A stretch of 64,000 nt of DNA from contig DIUN01000026.1 in the NCBI GenBank assembly GCA_002423025.1, positions 57,809 to 121,808 of the forward strand, in the 5' to 3' direction. The position numbers were made by a program, and so were the translations under genes. The DNA is from Sphingomonadales bacterium UBA6157. GTDB taxonomy: Bacteria; Pseudomonadota; Alphaproteobacteria; Sphingomonadales; Sphingomonadaceae. This document shows positions 7,693 through 16,347 of the stretch, piece after piece (positions within the stretch are counted from its first letter, which is position 1; each line of letters begins with the position of its first letter). The notes under the pieces are model-generated. The model was given only the letters and a program-made list of their open reading frames with translations, was not told the DNA's origin and did not search any database.

Positions 7693-8754
7693 ATGCCGAC
7701 AGCGGTAATTTCCGAAGACGACGACGGCATCCGGCTTGATCGCTGGTTCAAGCGTCATGTGCCCGACAGCAGCTTCAACATCGTCTCGCGCTGGGCGCGT
7801 ACCGGCGCGGTGCGGCTCGATGGCGCCAAGGCCGGGCCGGGAGACAGGATTGCCGCCGGGCAGACGCTGGTCTGGCCCGAGCTGGTGCCGGTGGTGGCGC
7901 AGGCCCGGCCGGAAGTGCGTGAGCGCGAGCACCTCAGCGAGGCGCAGATCGAGTACATCCAGTCGATGGTCATCTACAAGGATGCCCACGCCATCGTCAT
8001 CAACAAGCCGCCCGGGCTGGCGACTCAGGGCGGCACCGGCACGCTCACCCACGTCGATGGCTTGCTTGATGCGCTGCAGTTCGAGATGACCAGCCGCCCC
8101 AAGCTGGTGCATCGGCTGGACAAGGACACGTCCGGCGTCTTGCTGCTGGCGCGCACGGCGCGAGCGGCGGCGTTCTTTGCCAAGTCCTTCTCCTCGCGTG
8201 AGGCAAAGAAGACCTATTGGGCGCTGACCGTGGGCGTGCCGAAGGTTGCGGCCGGCGAGATCGACGCGCCGCTGGCCAAGCAGCCCGGCACCGGCGGCGA
8301 GAAGATGCACGTCGATACCGAGGAAGGCCTGAAGGCCAAGACGCGCTACCGGGTGCTTGAGCGTGCTGCGGGCCGCGCCGCCTGGGTGGAATTTTCACCG
8401 CTCACCGGCCGTACCCACCAGATCCGCGTTCATGCCGCTGCCATTGGCCACGCCATTGTCGGTGATGCCAAATATGGCGGAAAAGAAGCATTTTTGACCG
8501 GCGGGATCAGCCGCAAGCTGCACCTGCACGCCCGGCGGCTGGTGATCGACGCGCCCGATGGCGGCACGCTCGACATAACGGCCGAGCTGCCATTGCACAT
8601 GTCTGAAAGCTTCGAGATGCTGGGTTTCGATCCTGAGTTGGGCGTGCCGCTGGTGGAAGTCCAGAAGTTCGACACGCCCAAGCCAAAGTCCCGCCGGCTT
8701 TCGTCTGCCACCAGCGGCAACCGCCGCGGCGAGCGGCGCTCCCGCGGCAATTGA
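7693..8754 (+). CDS. RluA-family pseudouridine synthase (RluC-like)
   Basis: A 353-residue RluA-family enzyme that isomerises uridine in RNA to pseudouridine. The N-terminal S4-like RNA-binding part (GIRLDRWFKRHVP) is followed by motif I (VINKPPGLATQGG) and catalytic motif II HRLDKDTSG with its aspartate. Motif III follows (SPLTGRTHQIRVH), with a basic C-terminal tail. Order and length resemble RluC (23S rRNA positions 955/2504/2580 in E. coli), but the exact target cannot be fixed. The ATG at 7693 is 1 bp after the crcB stop. An earlier start at 7600 would lie inside crcB and adds non-conserved sequence. Confidence 0.9.
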   Translation: MPTAVISEDDDGIRLDRWFKRHVPDSSFNIVSRWARTGAVRLDGAKAGPGDRIAAGQTLVWPELVPVVAQARPEVREREHLSEAQIEYIQSMVIYKDAHAIVINKPPGLATQGGTGTLTHVDGLLDALQFEMTSRPKLVHRLDKDTSGVLLLARTARAAAFFAKSFSSREAKKTYWALTVGVPKVAAGEIDAPLAKQPGTGGEKMHVDTEEGLKAKTRYRVLERAAGRAAWVEFSPLTGRTHQIRVHAAAIGHAIVGDAKYGGKEAFLTGGISRKLHLHARRLVIDAPDGGTLDITAELPLHMSESFEMLGFDPELGVPLVEVQKFDTPKPKSRRLSSATSGNRRGERRSRGN

Positions 8755-8760
8755 GGGTGG

Positions 8761-9003
8761 TCAGCCCTCGCTGACGTCGGCAATCGGCCTGTCGCCACCC
8801 TTTGCAACTTCCTCGTGCCAATTGCCTTCGGCGTCCTGCCAGCTGATCGGCACGGTCTCACCGCCGATCTGCTGTTCGGCGGCGGCGCGGCGGGCGGCCT
8901 TCATGGCGTCGGCGTGGCTGGCGAAGGTCTCGGCGAAGACATCGCCAAGCTTGTAGGTCCAGCCGCCATCATGCTCGACGATCTTGTAGTGGATGCGGTC
9001 CAT
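8761..9003 (-). CDS. DUF2188 family small protein
   Basis: An 80-residue protein that fits the DUF2188 family: a short beta-hairpin-plus-helix unit around IVEHDGGWTYKLG and FASHADAMKAARRAAAEQQ, then the WQDAEGNWHEE strand. Function is unknown; proteins of this type are small and soluble. It ends 6 bp from the convergent pseudouridine synthase gene and lies 22 bp downstream of the PfpI-family gene on the same strand, so the two may be one transcript. Confidence 0.75.
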   Translation of the reverse strand: MDRIHYKIVEHDGGWTYKLGDVFAETFASHADAMKAARRAAAEQQIGGETVPISWQDAEGNWHEEVAKGGDRPIADVSEG

Positions 9004-9025
9004 GATCGTTCTCCTGTTGAAGGGC

Positions 9026-9703
9026 TCAGGCCAGGCATTCTAGCAGCTGCGTGGCGGCTGCGGCAGATGAGGCCGGGTTCTGGCCGGTGATCAACAGGCC
9101 ATCACGAACGACATGCACGGCCCAATCGTCCGCCTTGGAATAGTGGCCGCCCTTGGCCTTGAGCATCTCCTCGACGAGGAAGGGCACCACATCCGTCAGG
9201 CCAACCGCGGCCTCCTCAGAGTTGGTGAAGCCGGTGACGCTCTTGCCGTTGACGATCGGCTCGCCAGAGGGGGCGCGGACATCGCGCAACACGCCGGGAG
9301 CGTGGCAGACTGCAGCCACGGGCTTGCCGGCGGCGAAGGCGGCTTCGATGAGCGCTATCGATGCCGGGTCGGCTGCAAGATCCCAGAGGGGGCCATGGCC
9401 GCCCGGATAAAAGACCGCATCGAAATTGGCGATATTCATCTCGGCGAGCTTGTGGGTGCTGGCAAGGGCTGCGAGCGCGGCAGGGTCGGCGTTGAAGCGC
9501 GTTGTGGCTGCCGTCAGGGCATCGGGCGCGCTGCTGGCGGGATCGAGCGGTGGCTGGCCACCCTTGGGGGAGGCGAGGGTCAGTTGCGCGCCGGCGTCCT
9601 GGAAGACGAAATAGGGCGCAGCGAGTTCTTCGAGCCAGAAGCCGGTTTTCTTGCCCGTGTTGCCGAGCTGATCATGGGACGTCAGGACGATGAGGATCTT
9701 CAT
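9026..9703 (-). CDS. DJ-1/PfpI family protein (Hsp31-like, type 1 glutamine amidotransferase fold)
   Basis: A 225-residue member of the DJ-1/PfpI superfamily. The nucleophile-elbow cysteine is in AAVCHAPGVL, the preceding glycine-rich turn is FYPGGHGPLWDL, and the N-terminus is MKILIVLTSHDQLG. Length and the GFWLEELAAPY segment fit the Hsp31/class-I chaperone-glyoxalase branch, which removes methylglyoxal, so a glyoxalase III or deglycase-like stress role is plausible but not proven. The start is placed at 9703 rather than 9727 because MKILIV is the conserved first strand. Confidence 0.87.
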   Translation of the reverse strand: MKILIVLTSHDQLGNTGKKTGFWLEELAAPYFVFQDAGAQLTLASPKGGQPPLDPASSAPDALTAATTRFNADPAALAALASTHKLAEMNIANFDAVFYPGGHGPLWDLAADPASIALIEAAFAAGKPVAAVCHAPGVLRDVRAPSGEPIVNGKSVTGFTNSEEAAVGLTDVVPFLVEEMLKAKGGHYSKADDWAVHVVRDGLLITGQNPASSAAAATQLLECLA

Positions 9704-9762
9704 TGTGGCGCTTTCTGATGGGAACATGCTGGAGCAACGCCGCCAACGCCTTGAAGTTCCGG

Positions 9763-11343
9763 TCAGATGGCCAGCTTGAACAGGCTTTCGAGGCTGTCTG
9801 CCTCATGCGCCGGCTTGTCGGTGCGCAGGCGGCTGATGCGCGGGAAGCGCATGGCGAGGCCGGATTTGTGGCGCTTGCTGGCGTGGACAGAATCAAAGGC
9901 GACCTCGACCACGAAGGACTTTTCCACCTCGCGCACCGGGCCGAAGCGGGCGGTGGTATGGGTGCGCACCCATTTGTCGAGCACCGCCAGTTCGGCATCG
10001 GTGAAGCCGGAATAAGCCTTGCCGACGGGGAGGAGCTCGCCTGCGGCGTTCCAGCAGCCGAAGGTATAATCGCTGTAGAGGCTGCTGCGCTTGCCATGGC
10101 CGCGCTGGGCATACATCAGTACGCAATCGGCGGTGAGGGCGGCGCGCTTCCATTTGAACCACAGGCCGGTGCGGCGGCCGGGCACATAGGCGCTGTCCCG
10201 CCGCTTGAGCATCAGGCCTTCGATGGCCGCATCGCGGGCGCCATCGCGCAGGGCTTGCAGCGCGGCAAAATCCGGGGCTTCGACCAGCGTGCTGATATCG
10301 AAGCGGCTGGCATCGAGACTGGGAACCAGGGCTTCCAGAGCCGCACGGCGCGCCGTCCAGGGCTGGCCGCGCAGGTCTTCCCCGCCCAGCGTCAGGATAT
10401 CGTAGAGCCTTGTGAAGGCGGGATATTCGGCCTGATGCTTGGCCGACGGCGCCTTGCGGCCCAGCCGTTGCTGCAGGGCGTTGAAGCTGGCCGCTTCGCC
10501 GCCTTGCGCGGTGCCGCGCACCAGCAGTTCGCCATCCAGCGTGGCATGGGTGCTGAAGGCGGCGGCGACATCGGGGAAGCTGCCCGTAATGTCATCCCCG
10601 GTGCGGCTGTAGAGCCGTGTCTGGCCCGCGACATGGGTGATCTGGACGCGGATTCCGTCCCACTTCCACTCGGCGGCATAATCGGCAAGGTCGAGACCTT
10701 CGGCTTCGAGCGGGTGGGCCAGCATGAAGGGGCGGAACACCGGCAAATTGCCCTGCTCCGGCTGCGGCCCGCGCCCCTCGGCCCAGGCGAACAGCGCCTC
10801 ATAGGGCGGGGCAAGGCCATGCCAGACCTCCTCCACCGCTTCCACATCGAGCGTAAAGGCTTGCGCCAGCGCGGTTTTTGCCAGCCGCGCCGAGACGCCG
10901 ATGCGCAGCGCACCGGTAGCGAGCTTGATGAGGGCATAGCGGCCCTGCGGCGCCAGGCTGTCCATGAGCGCCGTAAAGGCGGCGCCGGCTTCGGCGCGGG
11001 GCAGGCCGGACAGGCGCTGGACGACGGCATCAAGGCTGGGTGGGGGCGTTTTATCCGGTCGTTCGCCCGGCGCATCGGGCCAGAGCAGCGAGACGGTTTC
11101 GGCCATGTCCCCCACAAAATCATGGCTGAGGGCGAACAGCACCGGGTCGGTCCGCTCCGAGATCAGGCTGCGGATGAGGCTGGGCTGGATGGCCTTGAGG
11201 TTGAGGCCGCCAGTGAGGGCGGCGAGTGCCCAGCCGCGATCAGGATCGGGCGTGGCGCGCAGATAATCACCGATCAGGCGCAGCTTGGCGTTGCGCGATC
11301 CGGTGTAGAGCAGCGCATCGAGCAGGGCGGCGAAGGCGTGCAT
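9763..11343 (-). CDS. ATP-dependent DNA ligase (LigC/LigB-like bacterial repair ligase)
   Basis: A 526-residue ATP-dependent ligase, separate from the NAD-dependent replicative LigA. It has an N-terminal DNA-binding domain (about 1-200), the adenylation motif I KWDG in EWKWDGIRVQ, motif III LDGELLV, motif IV IEGLMLKRRDSAY and motif V FKWKR. An OB domain ends in RFPRISRLRTDKP. Bacterial ligases of this length are usually encoded beside a metallo-beta-lactamase-type exonuclease and an Lhr-type helicase in a DNA-damage cluster. Here the neighbours are a PfpI protein and a divergent MerR gene, so those partners must be elsewhere or missing. Confidence 0.92.
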   Translation of the reverse strand: MHAFAALLDALLYTGSRNAKLRLIGDYLRATPDPDRGWALAALTGGLNLKAIQPSLIRSLISERTDPVLFALSHDFVGDMAETVSLLWPDAPGERPDKTPPPSLDAVVQRLSGLPRAEAGAAFTALMDSLAPQGRYALIKLATGALRIGVSARLAKTALAQAFTLDVEAVEEVWHGLAPPYEALFAWAEGRGPQPEQGNLPVFRPFMLAHPLEAEGLDLADYAAEWKWDGIRVQITHVAGQTRLYSRTGDDITGSFPDVAAAFSTHATLDGELLVRGTAQGGEAASFNALQQRLGRKAPSAKHQAEYPAFTRLYDILTLGGEDLRGQPWTARRAALEALVPSLDASRFDISTLVEAPDFAALQALRDGARDAAIEGLMLKRRDSAYVPGRRTGLWFKWKRAALTADCVLMYAQRGHGKRSSLYSDYTFGCWNAAGELLPVGKAYSGFTDAELAVLDKWVRTHTTARFGPVREVEKSFVVEVAFDSVHASKRHKSGLAMRFPRISRLRTDKPAHEADSLESLFKLAI

Positions 11344-11441
11344 GGTGCTGCTTCATAGCAGCGCCAGGGCACGTAGCCATAGTCCGCATGAACTGCTATG
11401 CACTTGTGTCACAGGGAAGAAATCAGGAATTACCGCCAACG

Positions 11442-12146
11442 ATGCGGATGCGTGAACTTGAAAAGGCCAGCGGCGTGGGTCGGGAAACGATCCGCTACTA
11501 TATCCGTGAGGGCCTGCTCCCCGAGCCGGACCGGGTGAGCCGAAATTCGGCCTTTTACAGCGATGAGCATGTCACGCGGCTGCGCGCCATCAAGCGGCTG
11601 CAGGAGGAGCGCTTCCTGCCGCTGGCGGTGATCCGCTCGCTGCTGGAGGCCGAGGACGGCTCGCGCTGGCTGGCGCCCGAGGCGTTTCCGATGCTCGATG
11701 CGATGCTGGCGGCGCGGCTGGAGCCGGCCTGTCATGGCACCGGCGGCTCCGTTGCTGACGTGGCCAAGCGGCTCGATTTTGATATCCCGATGATCGAGGA
11801 GCATGTCCGGACCGGCATGATCGTGCTGGACGCTGATGGAAAAATCTCGGCGCGTGATGCGGAAATCCTGAAGATTCTCAGGGATATGGGTGAGATTGGC
11901 TTCACCGAGGAGCTGGGTTTTGTCAGCGAGCAGCTGCGCTTTTACCTGGATTTCGTGGAGTGGGTGACAGCGCAGGAAATGCGGCTGTTCTTCGATCGTA
12001 CGGCCGGGCAGGTCGGCGAGGCGCGGGCGCTGGACATGGCCGAGCGCGGCGTTTCCCTGGTCAACGAGTTGCTCTCGCAGCTCCGCACCCGGGCGCTGCT
12101 GCGCAAGCTGGGTGAGCGCCGGCGGGTGGCGAACGACAATGGTTGA
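11442..12146 (+). CDS. MerR family transcriptional regulator
   Basis: A 234-residue regulator with a MerR winged helix-turn-helix at the N-terminus (MRMRELEKASGVGRETIRYY, then IREGLLPEPDRVSRNSAFYS and HVTRLRAIKRLQEERFLPL). The long C-terminal part (about 70-234) is helical and without a metal-binding cysteine pattern, so the effector is unknown. The frame is open upstream, but the ATG at 11442 (or 11448) is the family start. It is divergent from the DNA ligase gene (about 100 bp apart), which could be a target; no operator was identified. Confidence 0.87.
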   Translation: MRMRELEKASGVGRETIRYYIREGLLPEPDRVSRNSAFYSDEHVTRLRAIKRLQEERFLPLAVIRSLLEAEDGSRWLAPEAFPMLDAMLAARLEPACHGTGGSVADVAKRLDFDIPMIEEHVRTGMIVLDADGKISARDAEILKILRDMGEIGFTEELGFVSEQLRFYLDFVEWVTAQEMRLFFDRTAGQVGEARALDMAERGVSLVNELLSQLRTRALLRKLGERRRVANDNG

Positions 12147-12238
12147 AGGTTTTCGGGTTTCACGAGGTTGCTGGCGAGGTGTTGCGCGGGTCGGCGCAGC
12201 CTTGCGATTGGCGACGCGCTAGCCGGGGAGGGCTGGTG

Positions 12239-12264
12239 CCCCCCGCCACTTCGGTGGCGGGGGG
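12239..12264 (+). terminator. Strong hairpin with TTCG loop after the MerR gene
   Basis: A perfect 11-bp inverted repeat (arms 12239-12249 and 12254-12264) closes on a TTCG tetraloop, an exceptionally stable RNA loop. It sits about 90 bp after the MerR stop and about 80 bp before the stop of the convergent nfrA-like gene. No T run follows on either strand, so it may be a bidirectional transcript-end structure rather than a classical intrinsic terminator. Confidence 0.5.
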
Positions 12265-12346
12265 GACCGAATTTCCGGGGCGGGGACCAGCAGCATTTCG
12301 CGTTGATAACCTATTTGGTTCATAAAGTCAAGATCGTCACCGTTGC

Positions 12347-13612
12347 TCAGAAGCCGGTGCTCAGAGTCAGGGCCGGCCCGCTGCCGGGCTCGGCGTTGCC
12401 GGCGATGCGCTGGCGATAATCTGCTGATATTTCAAGGGCCAGCCGTCCCTTGGTGAGCCGCACCGAGGCGCTTGGGCCAAGATCGAGCCGGCCAACGCTT
12501 TGCCCGCCGGCCTGTTGCAGGCTGCCCCAGACGCCGGGGCCGGCGCTGATGCTGGCGGGGCCCCAATTCAGCAATGGTACCAAGGCCTTGCCCTGTGCTC
12601 CGATGAACAGATCACCATTGGCGATGGCGCCAGCTTCGCCATAGGCGCTGTAGCGGGCCTTGAGAGGGCCGGGGAGGGCGCCATCGCTGCCGCCGGCGAG
12701 GCGCAGTGCCCAATCATCCCGCGCCAATTCTCCAGCGGAAACAAGGCGTTCCGCGCTGATGGAGAGTTGGCGCAGGGCTTGCCAGCGCACGCCGATGGCG
12801 GCCTGGGCGGTGCGAGGGTCGGTGCGGCCCGCAGCATCGGTGCCGGCGTTGAGGCGGGCGGTGATGGCGATGGGTCGCCTGTCCAAGGGATTGAAAGTAT
12901 AGGCTAAATTGCCGCCGCTCTGGCTGCCGCCAAGCACGGGGGAGGCGGCGGCGCCGAGCGGCGTGGTGCCGGCGTTGCGCAGCAGGCCATAGGCCTCGCC
13001 AGACCAGCGACGGCCCAGCGTCTTCCGTGCCGTCGCCCAGTCTTTTGCCCTCGAATCAGGGACTTGCGCCTGCGCATCGGCCGCCAGCGCGGCATCGAAC
13101 AGCGTGGCAGCGCCGCGTTTGTCCTGGGCGGCGAGCCGGGCATAAGCGGCGGCGGCGAGGGCCTCCGCCGGGTTGGCGGCAGCTGCCTGAGCGGGGGATT
13201 TCGGGAGATTCCCGGTTCCGGACGGGACTGGGGCCGGCACCGGCGCGGAGACGGGCAGGCTCCAGATGGGAGCCTGCGGGCTCGGGGCCGGCGCGCCGGC
13301 GGGCGTCGGCGGAGACGGCATGTAGATTCGGATGATTTGCGGCGGCGGGGCCGGCTGCGGCGGATAGGGCCAGGGGTAGGGCCAGGCTGCAGCGGCAGGG
13401 TCCGCAGCGGCCGGGGCAACGGCCGTCGCAACCGGCAAAGGCGCGGCTGCCGCAGCAACTGGAGCAGCCACCGATTCGGCCGCCAGCCGCGTCAGGATCG
13501 CGCTGCGGTCCTCCAGCATCGCCGGCACGCGGGCGACCATCCAGCCGATCGTGCCGGCGCCGAGCAGGGCCAGCGCCTGCACCGGGCGGCTGGTGGCGGG
13601 CATGTCTGTCAT
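12347..13612 (-). CDS. NfrA-like envelope protein (C-terminal NfrA domain, Pro-rich linker)
   Basis: A 421-residue protein with an N-terminal hydrophobic segment (about 11-32, ALALLGAGTIGWMV) and a long Pro/Ala-rich linker (WPYPWPYPPQPAPPP and beyond). A helical repeat-like stretch around AYARLAAQDKRGAATLFDAA follows. The C-terminal beta-rich domain (GEAYGLLRNAG, VLGGSQSGGNLAYTF, QAAIGVRWQAL, QRIAGNAEPGSGPALTLSTGF) resembles the C-terminal domain of the phage N4 adsorption protein NfrA. It is much shorter than E. coli NfrA (about 990 residues), lacking most of the TPR-like region. Its ATG overlaps the stop of the nfrB-like gene (ATGA), so the pair is coupled. Confidence 0.7.
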   Translation of the reverse strand: MTDMPATSRPVQALALLGAGTIGWMVARVPAMLEDRSAILTRLAAESVAAPVAAAAAPLPVATAVAPAAADPAAAAWPYPWPYPPQPAPPPQIIRIYMPSPPTPAGAPAPSPQAPIWSLPVSAPVPAPVPSGTGNLPKSPAQAAAANPAEALAAAAYARLAAQDKRGAATLFDAALAADAQAQVPDSRAKDWATARKTLGRRWSGEAYGLLRNAGTTPLGAAASPVLGGSQSGGNLAYTFNPLDRRPIAITARLNAGTDAAGRTDPRTAQAAIGVRWQALRQLSISAERLVSAGELARDDWALRLAGGSDGALPGPLKARYSAYGEAGAIANGDLFIGAQGKALVPLLNWGPASISAGPGVWGSLQQAGGQSVGRLDLGPSASVRLTKGRLALEISADYRQRIAGNAEPGSGPALTLSTGF

Positions 13613-15009
13613 GTTGGTTCTGCCGGATAGCGGTGGCTGGTCTTGTCCCATGCCGGCTGGGTCTTGCCCAGCAGCAGGGTGCGGTAGCGGCGCAGCGCGG
13701 CCCAGGCGGCGGCGGCGTTCACGAGGTTGCTGGCCAGCGAGCGCGGCACGGCGCGCAGCCCCTCGGCCCAGCCATAGGCATGGGCGGTGAAGCCGGCGCG
13801 CATCGCCAGCCGCCAGAGCAGCAGCCCGGCATTGCCCCACAGCAGCAGCGCCAGCCCGGAGCCGGCGGGCGCGAACGGCGGCAGCAGCGCGGCGGCGGGT
13901 AGCAGTGCGCGCAGCGCCGCATCGATCAGCAGCAGCGCCGCCACGGCATAGCCGAGCACGCTGAGCAGCGCCGCCAGCAGGGATTTCCGGTCCCGCAGCA
14001 GCATGTAGCGGTCTGCCAGCCCACCGGGCCAGCCGATCCTGTCCCACCCCGCCAGCGCAATGCCGGTGAGCCAGCGGCTCTTCTGGCGGATGGCGGCATC
14101 GAGCGTGGCGGGAAAATGCTCGCGGGTGGCCACCACCACGCGCTCGCCCTGGCTCAGCACGCGGACCAGCGCGCCGCGCCCGCCGAGCGCCTTGATGCGG
14201 TGGCCAAGCTCATAATCCTCGGTGAGGCAGGCGGCATCGAAGGGCTGGCCGGTGCGGGCGCGCGCGGCGATCCGCCCCAGCATCTCCCTGTCGATGGCGC
14301 AGGCGACGCCGGCGCTCGGCACGGCGGCGCCCAGCGCCTCGCGCACGATGATGTCCTTGGCGTGGCTCTCGGCGAATTCATCGAGATAATGGCCCGAGAT
14401 CCAGCGCGAGCCGGGGTCCGGCAGCGGCAGCACCGGAAGCTGCACCATCGCCAGGCGCGGGATGAGCGCATCGTAAATCCACAGCTCCTGCGGGTGCACC
14501 ACATCCTCGGCATCGTGCAGCACCACAGCCTTGAAGCGCTGGCCGGCGCGCGCCTCGTGCCGCTCCAGCGCAGCCCAGAGGTGGTTGAGGCAATCCGCCT
14601 TGGTGGTGGGGCCGGGGTGGCGGCAGAGCACCGCTTGCAGCCGCAAATCACCCAGCGCGCCCACAGCCGCGATGCCGGCCGGATCATTGGGGTACAGCCC
14701 GACAAAGACACGATAGTGCGGATACTCCAGCCGGCGCGTCAGGTTGGTGAGCATGGCGCCGATGACGGCAGCTTCATCCCAGGCCGGCACCAGGATGGCG
14801 ATCGGCCCCGGCGCTGCGCTGCGCAGCGATTGTGCCGAGGCGCGGCTGTGGCGGCGATAGATGGTGAGGCGGCGCAGGCCGGTGCGCGCAAAGAACAGCA
14901 GATCGATGAACACATCATCCAGCCCGAACACGGCCAGGCCGATGGCGGTGACCAGCAGCAACTCGTGGAGGAGGACATGCCAGCCCGCCAGCAACTCGGG
15001 AACCGGCAT
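13609..15009 (-). CDS. nfrB: NfrB-like membrane glycosyltransferase (GT2)
   Basis: A 466-residue membrane-bound GT2 glycosyltransferase resembling NfrB. In E. coli, NfrB and NfrA build the surface glycan used by phage N4. An N-terminal transmembrane helix precedes the catalytic domain (IAILVPAWDEAAVIG, acidic motif HDAEDVV, TEDYELGHRI and the QxxRW-type motif RQKSRWLTG). About three further transmembrane segments end the protein. E. coli NfrB (about 745 residues) carries an additional C-terminal MshEN c-di-GMP-binding domain, which is absent here. The ATG at 15009 is preferred; the frame continues upstream without conservation. Confidence 0.8.
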   Translation of the reverse strand: MPVPELLAGWHVLLHELLLVTAIGLAVFGLDDVFIDLLFFARTGLRRLTIYRRHSRASAQSLRSAAPGPIAILVPAWDEAAVIGAMLTNLTRRLEYPHYRVFVGLYPNDPAGIAAVGALGDLRLQAVLCRHPGPTTKADCLNHLWAALERHEARAGQRFKAVVLHDAEDVVHPQELWIYDALIPRLAMVQLPVLPLPDPGSRWISGHYLDEFAESHAKDIIVREALGAAVPSAGVACAIDREMLGRIAARARTGQPFDAACLTEDYELGHRIKALGGRGALVRVLSQGERVVVATREHFPATLDAAIRQKSRWLTGIALAGWDRIGWPGGLADRYMLLRDRKSLLAALLSVLGYAVAALLLIDAALRALLPAAALLPPFAPAGSGLALLLWGNAGLLLWRLAMRAGFTAHAYGWAEGLRAVPRSLASNLVNAAAAWAALRRYRTLLLGKTQPAWDKTSHRYPAEPT

Positions 15010-15403
15010 CAGTTGCAGCCAGGAGGTGGGCACCCCGGCGTGACGGCAGAAAGCAGACGGGGAGGGCCGTATGCTCGATTCGCCGGCAACCGGGGTGCCC
15101 TCGACAACTGCTGGACGGGGCGCAGGGTCAAAACGCCTTCGTGTCAGCAGTGTCGATACGGAACGGACAAAGAAGCCAAAGTACGAAAATACGCAACAAC
15201 GGCAGTTCTTGTCCAAAGCTACTAACCAGAAACCATAACATCTGTTTGCTTCCGGCGTTTTTCAAGAGTGTTTCTTGTGAATTGCCGAATTGTAAGGTGA
15301 CGCCTGTGCAATAGCGCAGGCGAGACAAGACAAAGCCGGTCCAAATTGTAAACGCTTTCGATGCGCCTTGATTCAGGGCCCCGCTATCCCCGATAGAAGG
15401 GCG
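15010..15403. promoter_or_regulatory. 394-bp divergent intergenic region between nfrB-like gene and thyA
   Basis: No gene is credible here. The right half is distinctly A+T-rich compared with its surroundings, which fits promoters for both flanking genes. It contains a 9-bp hairpin with an AATA loop at 15301-15322 (one G-T pair) that lacks a T run. It also holds the element ATTGTAAACGCTTT at 15345-15358, about 45 bp before thyA, which recurs with one change at 32435-32448 upstream of another gene. A ribosome binding site (AGAAGG, 15395-15400) precedes the thyA ATG. Confidence 0.5.
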
Positions 15404-16330
15404 ATGAAACCCAGCGGCGAAGCCCAGTATCTCGACCTGATGCGCCGCGCCTGGGAGAGCGGCGCGCAGCGCGGCGACCGCACCGGCACCGGCACCCGCG
15501 CGCTGTTCGGCGAGACGATGCGCTTCGATCTGTCCGATGGCACGGTGCCGCTGCTCACCACCAAGCGGGTGTTCTGGAAATCGGCGGTGCGCGAGTTGAT
15601 CTGGTTCCTCTCCGGGGATCGCAACATCCGCCGGCTGGTGGCGGACGGCGTGCATATCTGGACCGACTGGCCGCTGGCGCACTATCGCCGCGAGACCGGC
15701 GAGGCGATCAGCCGGGATGAGTTCGAGGCGCGGATCATCGCCGATGCGGACTTTGCGGCGCGCTGGGGAGACCTTGGCCCGGTATATGGCGCGCAGTGGC
15801 GGCACTGGCCGCGCTATATGCCGGCCGGCGACGGGCTTTACGCCCGCGACGCGCAGGGAATCGACCAGATTGCGGCCTTGGTGCATGGTTTGCGGCAGAG
15901 TCCCGAGAGCAGGCGCCACATATTCACCGGCTGGAACGTGGCCGAACTCGACAGCATGGCGTTGCCACCGTGCCACATGACATATCAATATTTTGTTAAC
16001 GACGGCAGACTTTCGGGAATTCTTTACCAGAGAAGCTGTGATCTTGGTCTTGGCTTTGCATTTAACATTTTCGAAGCGGCAGTATTGTTAAGAATGTTAA
16101 GTCAGCAATGCGATCTTTTACCGGGCGAGATCGTGTGGATGGGCGCTGATTGCCATGTCTATAGCAACCATGAGCATCTGGTGACTGAGCAGCTCAGCCG
16201 CGAACCGCGGGCGTTTCCAAGGCTCGACATCGTGCGGCGGCCCGATGACATGTTCGGCTATCGCTTCGAGGATTTTGTGGTGACGGGCTATGATCCGCAC
16301 CCGCACATCGCGGCGCCGGTGGCGGTTTGA
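15404..16330 (+). CDS. thyA: Thymidylate synthase
   Basis: A 308-residue thymidylate synthase that methylates dUMP to dTMP with methylene-tetrahydrofolate. Present are RTGTGTRALFG near the N-terminus, the catalytic-cysteine segment LPPCHMTYQYFV, the dUMP-binding RSCDLGLGFAFNI and the late HVYSNH. The dihydrofolate reductase gene follows, recycling the folate product. The ATG at 15404 has AGAAGG a few bases upstream. Oddly, codons covering about 15975-16125 are A/T-rich (TTA, AGA, CTT, GTA), unlike the rest of the gene, although the protein sequence stays conserved. Confidence 0.96.
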   Translation: MKPSGEAQYLDLMRRAWESGAQRGDRTGTGTRALFGETMRFDLSDGTVPLLTTKRVFWKSAVRELIWFLSGDRNIRRLVADGVHIWTDWPLAHYRRETGEAISRDEFEARIIADADFAARWGDLGPVYGAQWRHWPRYMPAGDGLYARDAQGIDQIAALVHGLRQSPESRRHIFTGWNVAELDSMALPPCHMTYQYFVNDGRLSGILYQRSCDLGLGFAFNIFEAAVLLRMLSQQCDLLPGEIVWMGADCHVYSNHEHLVTEQLSREPRAFPRLDIVRRPDDMFGYRFEDFVVTGYDPHPHIAAPVAV

Positions 16331-16347
16331 GCGCCACTCCTCACATC

